NCBI GenBank assembly: GCA_910578715.1
Contig: CAJTRL010000022.1
Span: 1-50,830, forward strand
Direction: 5' to 3'
Source: an uncultured Lachnospiraceae bacterium
GTDB lineage: Bacteria; Bacillota; Clostridia; Lachnospirales; Lachnospiraceae
DNA: 50,830 nucleotides
The notes beneath the pieces were generated by a model that saw only the letters and a program-made list of their open reading frames with translations, ran no database searches and was not told the DNA's origin. Shown piece by piece: positions 8,275-16,993 of this stretch. The stretch's first letter is position 1, and each line of letters opens with the position of its first letter. Position numbers and translations under genes: made by a program.

Positions 8275-9168
8275 ATGAGTACACTTACCATTATAACCCC
8301 CACTTATAATAGGGAACGATTTTTACCAAAGCTGTATCAAAGTCTGCTGCTGCAGACTAATACTGATTTTGAGTGGCTTCTTATCGACGATGGAAGTAAT
8401 GACGGAACGGAAGCGTTGATACGGCAGTATATGGAAGAAGGCAAAATTGAAATTCGTTATGAAAAACAACCGAATGCCGGAAAACATACCGCACTTAACC
8501 GAGGGATTCAGACGATACGCTCGGAGCTGACTTTTATTGTGGACAGCGACGATTATCTGCCGGAGAATGCCGTAAAAACCATTCTTTCTTATCATCAGAA
8601 ATATAAAAATACGCCGGAATTATGCGGTTACAGCTTTTTGCGATGCCATCAGGACGGCAGAGTCAATACGGCGTATTTCCCGGAAAATGAAAAAATTGAT
8701 ACTTATCTGAATGTCAGGATAAACGGAAATATCGGCGGGGATAAGGCCGAAGTATTTTTTACCAACATCTTGCAAAAATACCCGTTTCCAGTGTTTGAGG
8801 GAGAAAAGTATATGCCGGAGGATGCGGTATGGATGCAGATGTCCGGACCATACCGGATGGTGCATATCAATGAAAACATTTATATCTGCGATTACCTGGA
8901 AGACGGACTGACCAAAACTGGGAGGAGAATGAAAATCCACTCCCCAAACGGAATGGTATTTCGTTCAAAAGTATATCTGGCCAATCGGGACACCTGTTTT
9001 AAAGTCAGGACAAAGATGATGATTTTATATATTATTTACGGATATTTTGCCGGATTCAAGGGAAAACAGCTTTATGCACAGATAACGGACAAAATGCTTT
9101 GGCTTCTTTGCTATTTACCGTCTTTCGTATTGTATCAATTCTGGAAACGAAACTATACAAAACCGTAA
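8275..9168 (+). CDS. Glycosyltransferase family 2 (GT-A fold)
   Basis: 297 aa. It starts STLTIITPTYNRERFL, has the nucleotide-binding DDGSNDGTEAL near residue 38, a metal-binding DSDDYL near 90, and a C-terminal hydrophobic stretch (LWLLCYLPSFVLYQF) suggesting membrane association. It probably adds a sugar to the same product as the GT4 enzyme upstream. GGGGAG lies six bases before the ATG. No polymerase, flippase or priming transferase is nearby, so this is not a complete capsule cluster. Confidence 0.9.
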   Translation: MSTLTIITPTYNRERFLPKLYQSLLLQTNTDFEWLLIDDGSNDGTEALIRQYMEEGKIEIRYEKQPNAGKHTALNRGIQTIRSELTFIVDSDDYLPENAVKTILSYHQKYKNTPELCGYSFLRCHQDGRVNTAYFPENEKIDTYLNVRINGNIGGDKAEVFFTNILQKYPFPVFEGEKYMPEDAVWMQMSGPYRMVHINENIYICDYLEDGLTKTGRRMKIHSPNGMVFRSKVYLANRDTCFKVRTKMMILYIIYGYFAGFKGKQLYAQITDKMLWLLCYLPSFVLYQFWKRNYTKP

Positions 9169-9182
9169 GAGGGGTATATCTC

Positions 9183-9671
9183 ATGAAATTAATTATCACC
9201 GACCTCAAAGATTTTAACCTTCCCGTAGAAGGCCCGCATAAAATCATAAAACCACAGTCCGATATCCGCCATTGCATAGGGTGCTTCGGCTGTTGGATTA
9301 AAACGCCCGGCAAATGTGTGATTCATGACGGTTACGAAAACACCGGAATCGATATGAGCAAATGCTCGGAACTGATTCTCATCAGCCGCTGCTGTTACGG
9401 CAGCACGAGCCCTTTTGTCAAAACCGTACAGGACAGGGCAATTTCCTATATTCATCCCGACTTCGTTCTCCGAAAGGGCGAAATGCACCACAAACGCAGA
9501 TACCGGAACGTCATTTCGCTTTCTGCATATTTTTATGGAGAAGCTATTACGGAAACGGAAAAAAAGACTGCCCGCAGTCTCATCCATGCCAATGCGGACA
9601 ATTATGACGCCCAGGTCGGGGCGGTTCGTTTTTATCGCTCTGTAAAAGAACTGGAGGACATCGCCTTATGA
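9183..9671 (+). CDS. Small flavodoxin-like / NADPH-dependent FMN reductase family protein
   Basis: 162 aa from the ATG at 9183 with GAGGGG upstream; an upstream in-frame ATG at 9099 lies inside the glycosyltransferase gene and is rejected. The motif CIGCFGCWIKTPGKC near residue 36 is typical of this iron-sulfur-flavoprotein-like group, with cysteines at the expected flavin-side loop. The usual N-terminal phosphate loop (GSPR-type) is missing, so it may be a half-partner of the next protein. Its stop overlaps the next gene by four bases, indicating translational coupling. Confidence 0.7.
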   Translation: MKLIITDLKDFNLPVEGPHKIIKPQSDIRHCIGCFGCWIKTPGKCVIHDGYENTGIDMSKCSELILISRCCYGSTSPFVKTVQDRAISYIHPDFVLRKGEMHHKRRYRNVISLSAYFYGEAITETEKKTARSLIHANADNYDAQVGAVRFYRSVKELEDIAL

Positions 9672-10330
9672 AAATTGTCCTGCTAAACGGAAGCCCCAAA
9701 TACAAAAACAGTTCCAGCGAACTTCTTCTGGCGGATTTGAAACGCTGCCTTCCGGAATCGGCAGAAGCTGCTGAAACTGTCGGCCGGAAACCGGAAATCC
9801 TTGAAACGGCGCTGCACCATGAAACTGTTCCGGCAGAAATTATGGACAAACTGCTAAGCGCCGACGCCTGGGTCATTTCCTGTCCGCTCTATGTGGACGG
9901 TCTTCCGGGCCATCTCCTTTCCTGCCTTCTTCAGCTGGAAGATGCTCTTCGGAAAAAAGAACACCCAGAGGCCCGTCGGATATTTATCTATGGCATAGTA
10001 AACTGCGGCTTTTATGAAGGGATTCAGGCGGAAACCGCCCTGGAAATTCTGGAAAACTTTTGCGAAAAAACCGGCCTCATCTGGGGCGGCGGCCTCGGCG
10101 TCGGCGGAGGAGGCGGCCTCGCCATGATGAACAGTCCCAAACCAGAAAAAGGCCCGAAGGCCCCGATTGAAAGGGAGCTCCGGGCAATAGCCGAACGGAT
10201 TCTTCATCAGCAGACACTTGAAAATCGTTATGTATCCGTAGCCTTTCCCCGTTTTCTGTACAAGATGGCGGCACAGATGGGCTGGCGGCAGCTGATAAGA
10301 GCAAATGGCAAAAGAGCGAGGGATTTGTGA
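9668..10330 (+). CDS. Flavodoxin-like NAD(P)H-dependent oxidoreductase
   Basis: 220 aa. The N-terminus IVLLNGSPKYKNSSSE is the flavin phosphate-binding loop absent from the previous protein, and CPLYVDGLPGHL near residue 77 is the usual flavin ring loop. A glycine-rich segment (WGGGLGVGGGGGLAMM) follows. It is probably a cytosolic FMN-dependent reductase of unknown substrate. The four-base overlap with the upstream gene suggests the two act together. Why redox proteins follow glycosyltransferases is not clear. Confidence 0.75.
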   Translation: MKIVLLNGSPKYKNSSSELLLADLKRCLPESAEAAETVGRKPEILETALHHETVPAEIMDKLLSADAWVISCPLYVDGLPGHLLSCLLQLEDALRKKEHPEARRIFIYGIVNCGFYEGIQAETALEILENFCEKTGLIWGGGLGVGGGGGLAMMNSPKPEKGPKAPIERELRAIAERILHQQTLENRYVSVAFPRFLYKMAAQMGWRQLIRANGKRARDL

Positions 10331-10339
10331 AAAAGTCTT

Positions 10340-10371
10340 TAAGCCTCTTGCGCAAAGGCAGGAGGCTTATC
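10340..10371 (+). terminator. Stem-loop after the flavodoxin gene
   Basis: TAAGCCTC and GAGGCTTA face each other around a loop containing GCGCAAAGGC, starting ten bases after the stop at 10330. There is no long T-run after it, so it is a weak intrinsic terminator at best. Confidence 0.4.
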
Positions 10372-10443
10372 TGTTACAGGAATATACTGTTCATGAAAAT
10401 TCTTTCAGGCTGTCTTTATTTCATTTCTGACGATTTTAATTCC

Positions 10444-11232
10444 CTACCTCTCCCGTCCATACACCTCAATCTGGCTCAGCGCCGGGAACGGCGAAGGGTC
10501 ATCGGCCTTTATCAGGCGGCTCAGTTTCACCCACCGGATTTTCTTCGGCTCAAAGTCGAGCACATGCGCAAATCTGCTCTTTTCCAGCTCCCAGACGATT
10601 TCCGACTGGTCCGAAAACGTCAGCGTAACCTGTTGCCACCAGTTATCGTGGGGGAAATCGGAACGCGTGTACAGAACAACCTTGTCAGCCTCCACTTCCC
10701 TTCCAAAGTCCACCGTCATTTCCGCGTCATCCTGCATATTAATGCCCCAGGATTCATACGGCCATTCTCCGTGCGAACGGTTTTCGCATACGCCGTCAAT
10801 CGCGTTTCTCGCCGCAAAAACCGATTCGCCGCGGGTCTCCACATTGGCGCTGGCATGGGGATAACAATTCGTGTCGCCGTGCTGGTCGCATACATTGAGC
10901 GCCAGATTCCGGTACGCATGGATTTCATCCTCCCTTGCCACGCGCGCATACAGATAATGTCTGTTCCCGTAAAATACTTTGGGCGAATAGCAGATACGTT
11001 TTTCCCCAAAAGGAACCGTATAGGAAACGTTGTCCGTAATGTAGCAGAACGCCGCTCCCATCGCGTCATCCACCTGTAAAAAGACATGAATATTCTTTTC
11101 CGAAGTTTCCAGAACGATTCTGTCGCCTTCCTGATATTCTGCGGTGCATACGAGGCTCACATAATCCTCGCCGCTGCTGACGCATATCGTTTTTCCGTTT
11201 TTATCCAATACTTTCAAAGCCAAAACTGCCAT
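10444..11232 (-). CDS. Discoidin-like (F5/8 type C) carbohydrate-binding protein
   Basis: 262 aa from the ATG at 11232 (four residues longer if 11244 is used). The C-terminal two thirds has the layout of an F5/8 type C beta-sandwich: NVETRGESVFAARNAIDG near the start, then WGINMQDDAEMTVDFG, VLYTRSDFP and a final ALSQIEVYG strand. No signal peptide or catalytic motif is visible. As last gene of the glycan operon it may bind oligosaccharides inside the cell or belong to an uncharacterised hydrolase-associated family. The upstream repeat (family B copy 3) carries its ribosome site. Confidence 0.65.
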   Translation of the reverse strand: MAVLALKVLDKNGKTICVSSGEDYVSLVCTAEYQEGDRIVLETSEKNIHVFLQVDDAMGAAFCYITDNVSYTVPFGEKRICYSPKVFYGNRHYLYARVAREDEIHAYRNLALNVCDQHGDTNCYPHASANVETRGESVFAARNAIDGVCENRSHGEWPYESWGINMQDDAEMTVDFGREVEADKVVLYTRSDFPHDNWWQQVTLTFSDQSEIVWELEKSRFAHVLDFEPKKIRWVKLSRLIKADDPSPFPALSQIEVYGRER

Positions 11233-11240
11233 ATTAATAA

Positions 11241-11300
11241 CCATGCTCCTTTCTCAGTCTGCGAATTTGTGCCCGCGCTGAAAGCACAGCGCCCTCAGCA
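11241..11300 (-). repeat. Repeat family B copy 3, carrying a ribosome binding site
   Basis: The minus strand reads GAGAAAGGAGCAT after a GCGCGGGCACAAATTCGCAG stretch, matching copies at 2036 and 3961. It lies between the DUF2264 gene and the discoidin-like gene and supplies the latter's Shine-Dalgarno. Confidence 0.65.
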
Positions 11301-11353
11301 TCAGGACAACCGGGAAAACTTTATGCCGTCATACTTCCCGTTATTTCGTCATT

Positions 11354-13060
11354 TTATATTTTAACTGTTGTAGTCAACTCATTCTTCCCGGCATGAATCG
11401 GATAACGAACCGCCGGAATCCGTGTCATCGGGTGCAGAATGTTAGTGTTCGGGTCCGCCAGAATGATGACGCCCTCGCCTTCCGCGCATGCCGTTTCCAC
11501 GGTACAGCTACTGTAACGGTTTTCCACCCGCGCCATTTTTCCGTCCTGTATTTGTTTTTCACCTTCCACATCGATTTCCACCGCAAAGCCGCAGTCATAG
11601 GCTTCACATTCTCTGTCACTGGTAATCACATGCTTTCTGATATGGCCGTCCTTCGTGGGTATGATATAGGACTCCACCTGAATGCCCTCATAAGGAATCC
11701 AGCGGGAATAAACTTCCGTTTCCGATATGCGGAACTCCTCGCAAATCCGACGCACATACACATAACCGTTGATATAAAAGGCAAGCATGGAATCCGGCGC
11801 CGTCTCGTGCACTTCCCATTCGGATTTCGCCACATTAAAAGCAAACTGCGTATCATAGGCAAATTTTCCGTACTTGGACGGAATCTGTCCATGTCCCGCG
11901 GGACTGTATTTGCCGGGCACAAAAGCCGTCACATGATTTTTATAACGGTGTATCAGCATATCCGCATAAGGCAGAGATTTCTGCTCTTCCAGCTCAGGCA
12001 GTGGTTTCGCCTCCGCCTTCCAGAAGGGATGTTCATCGGGCAGCATCAGAATGGCAAAGGTCTTTAACGCCCAGTACGGAGAGCCGGGGCCGTTATACCG
12101 TTCTCCCATCACCAGGTTAGGATAGCCGTACCCAATCGTCAGAATATCGTTTCCGTCAAAAATCGGCCGTTTCATCCAGTCGCAGAAATGCCGTACAATC
12201 AGTCCTTTCATCACGCCCACATCGAAGGGTTCCACGCCCGCCATCAGACATGCGGCAAAAAAACTCACCTGTGAAAAACGGTAGGTCAGGGAACGGCCAA
12301 AGGGCAGCGCCCTTCCTTTCTCATCGAACCAGTAAATAAACTGTTTTGCAAAAAGAGCGGCCCGCTCTTTATAGAGACGGCATCTTTCCGGGTCTTCCTC
12401 CTCCATGACAAGCGCATAGAACAGGCTGTAAAAATGAATGGCAAAAGACACATAATAGTCCTTCTGTCCCGAATCGCCGTCCTGATACCAGCCGTCGCCC
12501 AGATAAAAAGAACCCGCGCCATCCAGATATTTTTCCAGTTTCTCCGCATCATATTTCCGGCCGCGCTTCTTTAACGCAATATTGACGAGCACCGCGAACA
12601 GCACCCAGTTACAGACGGGCAGCTCGTAATTGTTGATGCCGTAAAGCCAGTCCGCCAGATTGTCTTTCTCTTTTTCCGTCAAAGGCTCCCAAATCTTATC
12701 CGGCGCCAGAATCAGCCCGTAAGCCATCGCCGCCATTTCCACGAAACGCTGGTCGAAAGCATGAAAACCGCCCCAGTATTCGGCATTGTCCGGGTCGGTG
12801 CCGGCAGTCAGCCCTTTCCGGTAGATGGCTTCAAACTCTTCGTCACTTCCACCGCCCGCCCAGAACGGCACAAGCCCCCACAGCACCCGCGAAAAGGCTT
12901 CCAGCCGAATCGTCCGCTGTTCATAAGTGGTTGCGGTAACGCCAAGCACGATGCCGGCCTTTTCTTTCGTATAATAAGGTATCAGCGGCCTGATGATTTC
13001 CATCAGAAGCGCCCTGAAATCCTCCTTACTGTTCAGTTTTCCTTCCCAATCCGTTCTCAT
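11354..13060 (-). CDS. DUF2264 family protein
   Basis: About 568 aa. The sequence has the features of DUF2264, which is found in polysaccharide-use loci: YTKEKAGIVLG near the start, WGGFHAFDQRFVEMA, NWVLFAVLVN and DGWYQDGDSGQKDYY. The fold is probably an alpha/alpha barrel like GH88/GH105 and lyase proteins, and the Asp-rich YQDGD region may be functional; activity is unproven. There is no signal peptide, so it acts in the cytosol. A GTG at 13072, two bases past AAAGGAG, is an alternative start. It is separated from the upstream GH88 gene by a MITE-like repeat (13098-13307). Confidence 0.8.
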   Translation of the reverse strand: MRTDWEGKLNSKEDFRALLMEIIRPLIPYYTKEKAGIVLGVTATTYEQRTIRLEAFSRVLWGLVPFWAGGGSDEEFEAIYRKGLTAGTDPDNAEYWGGFHAFDQRFVEMAAMAYGLILAPDKIWEPLTEKEKDNLADWLYGINNYELPVCNWVLFAVLVNIALKKRGRKYDAEKLEKYLDGAGSFYLGDGWYQDGDSGQKDYYVSFAIHFYSLFYALVMEEEDPERCRLYKERAALFAKQFIYWFDEKGRALPFGRSLTYRFSQVSFFAACLMAGVEPFDVGVMKGLIVRHFCDWMKRPIFDGNDILTIGYGYPNLVMGERYNGPGSPYWALKTFAILMLPDEHPFWKAEAKPLPELEEQKSLPYADMLIHRYKNHVTAFVPGKYSPAGHGQIPSKYGKFAYDTQFAFNVAKSEWEVHETAPDSMLAFYINGYVYVRRICEEFRISETEVYSRWIPYEGIQVESYIIPTKDGHIRKHVITSDRECEAYDCGFAVEIDVEGEKQIQDGKMARVENRYSSCTVETACAEGEGVIILADPNTNILHPMTRIPAVRYPIHAGKNELTTTVKI

Positions 13061-13097
13061 ACGCCCTCTCACAGCTCCTTTCCAATTGTGTCCAACT

Positions 13098-13307
13098 TAG
13101 GTAATTGCGAAACTATGTATTCAAAAGTTTCCGTTGTACAAAATAGACAATCACCGTAGGGCACGCTTTCGCTGCACTGTCGCTCGCAGCGGTGCATAAG
13201 ACGCCAAAATACGGCGTCCAAGCACCGGCGGCGCCAAAGCGCCCTACTTGCGATTTGTCTATTCTGTACAACTGGTTTCTCGAAAGATTGCGTTTCACAA
13301 TTACCTA
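13098..13307. repeat. MITE-like element with about 65-bp inverted ends
   Basis: The left end begins TAGGTAATTGCGAAAC and the right end finishes GTTTCACAATTACCTA. The similarity extends inward about 65 bases through TTGTACAAAATAGACAAT on the left and its inverted counterpart on the right, up to GTAGGGC/GCCCTAC. The centre has more hairpins, such as GACGCC facing GGCGTC. No transposase is encoded and no target duplication is obvious. It sits inside the glycan operon between the GH88 and DUF2264 genes. Confidence 0.8.
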
Positions 13308-13328
13308 TATTCCCAACTACTTCGCCAT

Positions 13329-14516
13329 TCACCAGTATAAAATCCAGTCCTTCCTTAACCTCGTCAGCGCCTCCATATAGAAATAATCTCCCCAGGAATT
13401 GCACTCGTCCACGCCATAATGATTACAGGTGTTATACGGCGAATGGTTGGAATAAGTACTGTGAAGCACAAGACCGTTGGATTTTGACGGGTCTTTTACC
13501 GCATAATTATCATACAGCGATTTCATCATCTGCTTCGCATAGTTCCGGTAGATGTCCGCTTCTTCCGGTTCCAGCGACTTAATCATTTCCAGCATGCCGC
13601 ATGCCGCAATCGAAGCCGAGGAGGAATCCCGCGGCTGCTCGTCTCCGTCCGTAAATTCCAAATCCCAGAAGGGCACCATGTCTTTGGGCAAATGCTCCAG
13701 ATAATACTGTGTTACATGCTTAAAGATATCGATATATTCTTTCCGCTTCGTATATTGGTAAGCGAGCGCACATCCATAGATGCCCCACGCCTGTCCCCTC
13801 GCCCAGGCAGAGCCGTCCCGGTAGCCCTGACAGGTCGCGCCGTGGTCCGGTTCTCCGGTCTCCATATTGAAAAAGAACGTATGCCAGGTGGAGTAATCTT
13901 CCCGAATGACATTTTTAATCGCCGTATGAATGTGCTTTTCCGCAATCTCCCGGTATTTGTTATCGCCCGTTTCTTCCGACGCCCAGTACAACAACGGAAG
14001 ATTCAGCAGACAGTCGATGATTAATCTGTAATTTTCCGGCGCATCCATCGGCCCCCAGGCCTGAATAAATTCCCCGACGGGATGATATCTTGTAATCAGC
14101 TGGTCCGCCGCCTTAACGGCCGCCTCTTTTCCCTTTTCGTTTCCCGTCAGTTTATAAGCTGCCACACAGGAAGGCGAATACAGAAATCCCATGTCATGGT
14201 GCTCGACTTCGATTTTATTGTCAATTCTGTGCAAAAAGCTCTCTACCTGTACTTCTCCCGCCTTTTGCAATGCTTCCGCATCCGAAAGCCCTTTTTCTTT
14301 TGCATACTCATAAGCGAGCCAGATTTCCCCGGTCCAGAAGCCTGTCGTCCAGTAGTTGTTTTCTATCGGCTGATAAAAGCCGTCTTCGCTGTACGCTTTC
14401 TGAAATTTTTCCGTAAATTCGGGCAGATTCCGTAACACCTGTTTTTCTGAAAAAGCAAGCGCATCCTCCACTTCCGCTGCCGAAATGCCCGGCTTTTCCC
14501 CAAATAAAATGTTCAT
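13329..14516 (-). CDS. GH88-type unsaturated glucuronyl hydrolase
   Basis: 395 aa from the ATG at 14516, preceded by CGGAGGG. Family GH88 enzymes hydrate the 4,5-double bond of unsaturated uronic acids left by polysaccharide lyases. Key signs are HHDMGFLY (first catalytic Asp), LIIDCLLNLPLLYWA (second Asp), the SAWARGQAWGIYG segment and a C-terminal CNSWGDYFYMEALTR. No signal peptide, so it is cytosolic and acts on imported oligosaccharides. It fits with the heparinase II/III-type lyase at 22256-24436. In-frame codons extend upstream to 14627, but that extension lacks a ribosome site. Confidence 0.9.
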   Translation of the reverse strand: MNILFGEKPGISAAEVEDALAFSEKQVLRNLPEFTEKFQKAYSEDGFYQPIENNYWTTGFWTGEIWLAYEYAKEKGLSDAEALQKAGEVQVESFLHRIDNKIEVEHHDMGFLYSPSCVAAYKLTGNEKGKEAAVKAADQLITRYHPVGEFIQAWGPMDAPENYRLIIDCLLNLPLLYWASEETGDNKYREIAEKHIHTAIKNVIREDYSTWHTFFFNMETGEPDHGATCQGYRDGSAWARGQAWGIYGCALAYQYTKRKEYIDIFKHVTQYYLEHLPKDMVPFWDLEFTDGDEQPRDSSSASIAACGMLEMIKSLEPEEADIYRNYAKQMMKSLYDNYAVKDPSKSNGLVLHSTYSNHSPYNTCNHYGVDECNSWGDYFYMEALTRLRKDWILYW

Positions 14517-14662
14517 GCTCCCTCCGTTCTGCCGCGCTCCGGCGGCCTCATAATGCTCTTGATATCCGTTAAAAATCTGCGGTTTTCTATTATTCTCATT
14601 ATACATCCATATGTCCGGTTTTGCCATACGCGCATAATATATTTCCCGGCACAGAAGTGACA

Positions 14663-14852
14663 GTCCAGCCTCCGCCCGGACAGAGCATCGTTCTCTGGCG
14701 GAGGCCCTGTAATAAACGTTGACTACTGAAGGTAGTCAAGTAGTTGGTGAAAAAGCGGCTTATGCTGCTTTTGAACCTAGTACCGCTGCGTTTTTAGCGG
14801 AGCGCAAGCGTGCCTCCAAAGAGATGATGCTCTGTCCGGGTGGAGGCGGAAC
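14663..14852. repeat. Full-length hairpin repeat (family A), copy 2
   Basis: 190 bp, beginning GTCCAGCCTCCGCCCGG and ending CCGGGTGGAGGCGGAAC. The inner hairpin pairs TAGTTGGTGAAAAAGCGGC with GCTGCTTTTGAACCTAGTA. It differs from copy 1 by extra sequence on the left side of the inner hairpin, which itself contains GACTACTGAAGGTAGTC, a small palindrome. It fills most of the gap between the GH88 gene and the upstream permease gene, within the operon. Confidence 0.85.
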
Positions 14853-14871
14853 TAATACTCACAGGAAGAAT

Positions 14872-14889
14872 GCCCGCAAAACTGCGGGC
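14872..14889 (-). terminator. Short hairpin after the second permease gene
   Basis: GCCCGCA and TGCGGGC form a tight hairpin about 40 bases past the permease stop (minus strand). The following bases are only moderately T-rich, so it may be a partial terminator or an mRNA stabiliser before the GH88 gene. Confidence 0.4.
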
Positions 14890-14931
14890 AAAGCAATCCT
14901 TATATATAAATCTTTCAATCCAAAACAGTTT

Positions 14932-15798
14932 CTACCCTTTCAGCCCCGTAGAAGCCACGCCTTCCACAAAGTATTTCTGCAGACACAGGAACACGATGAT
15001 AACCGGTATCAGGGAAAGAACGGAGCCCGCCATAATCAGGCCGTACTCGGAAGAATATTGTCCGATGAACATTTTCAGTCCGAGCTGAATCGTTTTCTTG
15101 CTTTCGGTTTTCAAATAAATGAGCGGCCCGAGATAATCGTTCCATGTGCTGACAAAGGTAAAAATCGTCAGCGTGGATAACGCCGGTTTGGAAAGGGGCA
15201 GCATGATTTTGGCATAAATCTTATATTCGCTCATGCCGTCGATTCTCGCCGCCTCGCACAGCTCGCTCGGAATGCCTTCATAGAACTGTTTCATCATGAA
15301 CACGCCAAAGGCGGAAAATGCCTGAAGGCAAATCATCGCAAGCAGTTTGTCGTTTAAGCCCATCGCCCGCATCATAATGAACTGCGGAACCATGTAAACC
15401 TGCCAGGGCATCGCAATCGTCGCAATATAGGCAAGGAACAGGGCGTTTTTATGTTTAAATTCCAGTTTGGCAAAAGAATATGCCGCAAAACTCGATGTCA
15501 GAAGCTGCAAAAAGGTAACAACAATTGTCAGAAATACCGTATTTTCCACAAACTTGAGCATCGGAATCTTGGTCCAGATTTTGATATAATTATCCCATTT
15601 CGGAACTTCCGGAATCCACACGAATGGATTCATCTGGAAAACTTCCCTGTCCGATTTGATTGACGCGGACAGCATCCATAAAAAGGGAATTACCATAACT
15701 ATTGTTATTAAAATCAGTATCGCATAAACCAGTATTTTTCCAATCAAAGCATTTCTGCTTTTGGAACTGTATTTTTTCGCATCATTTTTTTCGCTCAT
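14932..15798 (-). CDS. Carbohydrate ABC transporter permease (MalG type)
   Basis: 288 aa with six predicted membrane helices. The cytoplasmic coupling loop EAARIDGMSEYKIYAKIMLPL near residue 195 is the EAA motif of CUT1 sugar importers. The N-terminal segment LVYAILILITIVMVIPFLWML is the first helix. It should pair with the permease encoded upstream and the binding protein at 16994-18409. No ATPase gene is in the window; CUT1 systems often share an MsmK-type ATPase encoded elsewhere. Confidence 0.93.
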   Translation of the reverse strand: MSEKNDAKKYSSKSRNALIGKILVYAILILITIVMVIPFLWMLSASIKSDREVFQMNPFVWIPEVPKWDNYIKIWTKIPMLKFVENTVFLTIVVTFLQLLTSSFAAYSFAKLEFKHKNALFLAYIATIAMPWQVYMVPQFIMMRAMGLNDKLLAMICLQAFSAFGVFMMKQFYEGIPSELCEAARIDGMSEYKIYAKIMLPLSKPALSTLTIFTFVSTWNDYLGPLIYLKTESKKTIQLGLKMFIGQYSSEYGLIMAGSVLSLIPVIIVFLCLQKYFVEGVASTGLKG

Positions 15799-15822
15799 CC
15801 CGACTCTCCTTTCTTCTACATT

Positions 15823-16872
15823 TTATGCGTCCAGATTCTTTTCATATCTGAACTGAATCAGCGTAACAACGAGCACAATCACGAACAATACCATTGCGAT
15901 TGCGCTGGAATATCCCAAATCCCAGTAATTAAACGCGTTCTGATAAATGTAGTATACAAGAACCGTCGCCGAGGTGCTGAGCTTTCCGTCGCCGCCTCCG
16001 GCGAGCATAACCGCGATATCATAAACCTTAAAGCAGTTGATGGTCAGCATAACGACTACGAAAAAGGTAGTGGAACGAAGCTGCGGCCACGTTATGTATT
16101 TGAATTTCTGCCATGTATTTGCGCCGTCCAGGCTGCCCGCTTCATACAGCTCTGCGGAAATTCCCTGTAATCCGGCCAGATAAATGACCATATAATAACC
16201 CATGTATTTCCATACGCTGAATAAAATCAGCGTGACAAGCACCAGATTTCCGCTGAACCACTTCGGCAGATTTTCCTGTGCCACCCCGAACACATTCAGC
16301 AAAAGGTAGTTGATTGGCCCTTTGGAGGGATGGAACAGCATGCTCCATACCGCCGTAATCGCTACGAGCGACGCCACATAAGGGAAAAACGCTACCGTCC
16401 GGAAAAGCCCTCTTGCACGGACTTTCTGGTTCAGCACGACCGCCAGAGCCAGCGAGGCAATCATCGTAAGCGGAACGGTTCCCACAACGTAAATGATGGT
16501 ATTTTTCAACGCCGCTACGAAAAAGGTGTCCGTAGGGAGTTTCATAAAGTTCTTCAGTCCCACGAATGTAATGGCGTTGCTGCCGTCCCAGTCCATGAAC
16601 GCGAGCAGAAATGCAAAAACAATCGGAATCAGCGTAAATACGGCAAATCCGATAAAGTTCGGCGCAATAAAGGAATAGGCCACAAGGTCTCTTTTGGCCT
16701 CTCTGCTTATGAGCCTGTTATTTCGGAGAGCGGTGATTTTCCGCTGTTTCTTTTCTCTTTCCGCAATCAGTTTTCTTTTTTTCTTAATATCCGTTTCTTC
16801 CCGAATCTTCTGCATCAAAACAGCCGATTCTTTTTCCAGCTTTTCTACCTGAGCTGCTTTTTTTTCATCCAT
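15823..16872 (-). CDS. Carbohydrate ABC transporter permease (MalF/UgpA type)
   Basis: 349 aa from the ATG at 16872, chosen for the AGGGGAT site; upstream in-frame codons to 16923 are unlikely to be used. A charged cytosolic N-terminus of about 65 residues (rich in Lys and Glu, probably coiled coil) precedes six helices. The EAA-like loop reads ELYEAGSLDGANTWQKFKYI near residue 245. It partners with the MalG-type permease 24 bases downstream. Confidence 0.92.
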   Translation of the reverse strand: MDEKKAAQVEKLEKESAVLMQKIREETDIKKKRKLIAEREKKQRKITALRNNRLISREAKRDLVAYSFIAPNFIGFAVFTLIPIVFAFLLAFMDWDGSNAITFVGLKNFMKLPTDTFFVAALKNTIIYVVGTVPLTMIASLALAVVLNQKVRARGLFRTVAFFPYVASLVAITAVWSMLFHPSKGPINYLLLNVFGVAQENLPKWFSGNLVLVTLILFSVWKYMGYYMVIYLAGLQGISAELYEAGSLDGANTWQKFKYITWPQLRSTTFFVVVMLTINCFKVYDIAVMLAGGGDGKLSTSATVLVYYIYQNAFNYWDLGYSSAIAMVLFVIVLVVTLIQFRYEKNLDA

Positions 16873-16935
16873 GCTATCCCCTGCCTTTCTCCCGGATATG
16901 CCGTACCGGCACAAACAACCCATGAACTTTTCACA

Positions 16936-16966
16936 GTTAGGGCTGGTTTTTTACGCCAGCCCTAAC
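16936..16966 (-). other. Stem-loop between binding-protein and permease genes
   Basis: An 11-base perfect stem, GTTAGGGCTGG with CCAGCCCTAAC, lies 28 bases after the binding-protein stop. No T-run follows on the minus strand. In sugar ABC operons such hairpins often protect the upstream binding-protein message and so raise its level over the permeases; that role here is inference. Confidence 0.6.
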
Positions 16967-16993
16967 ATTTTTTATGGATTTTCCGGACAATTT

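Noticed and set aside
10327..11079. 250-codon plus-strand frame overlapping the flavodoxin stop
   Set aside because: Mostly antisense to the discoidin-like gene, with no family resemblance.
14719..15180. 153-codon plus-strand frame starting in the hairpin repeat
   Set aside because: Its start is repeat sequence and its end is antisense to the permease gene.
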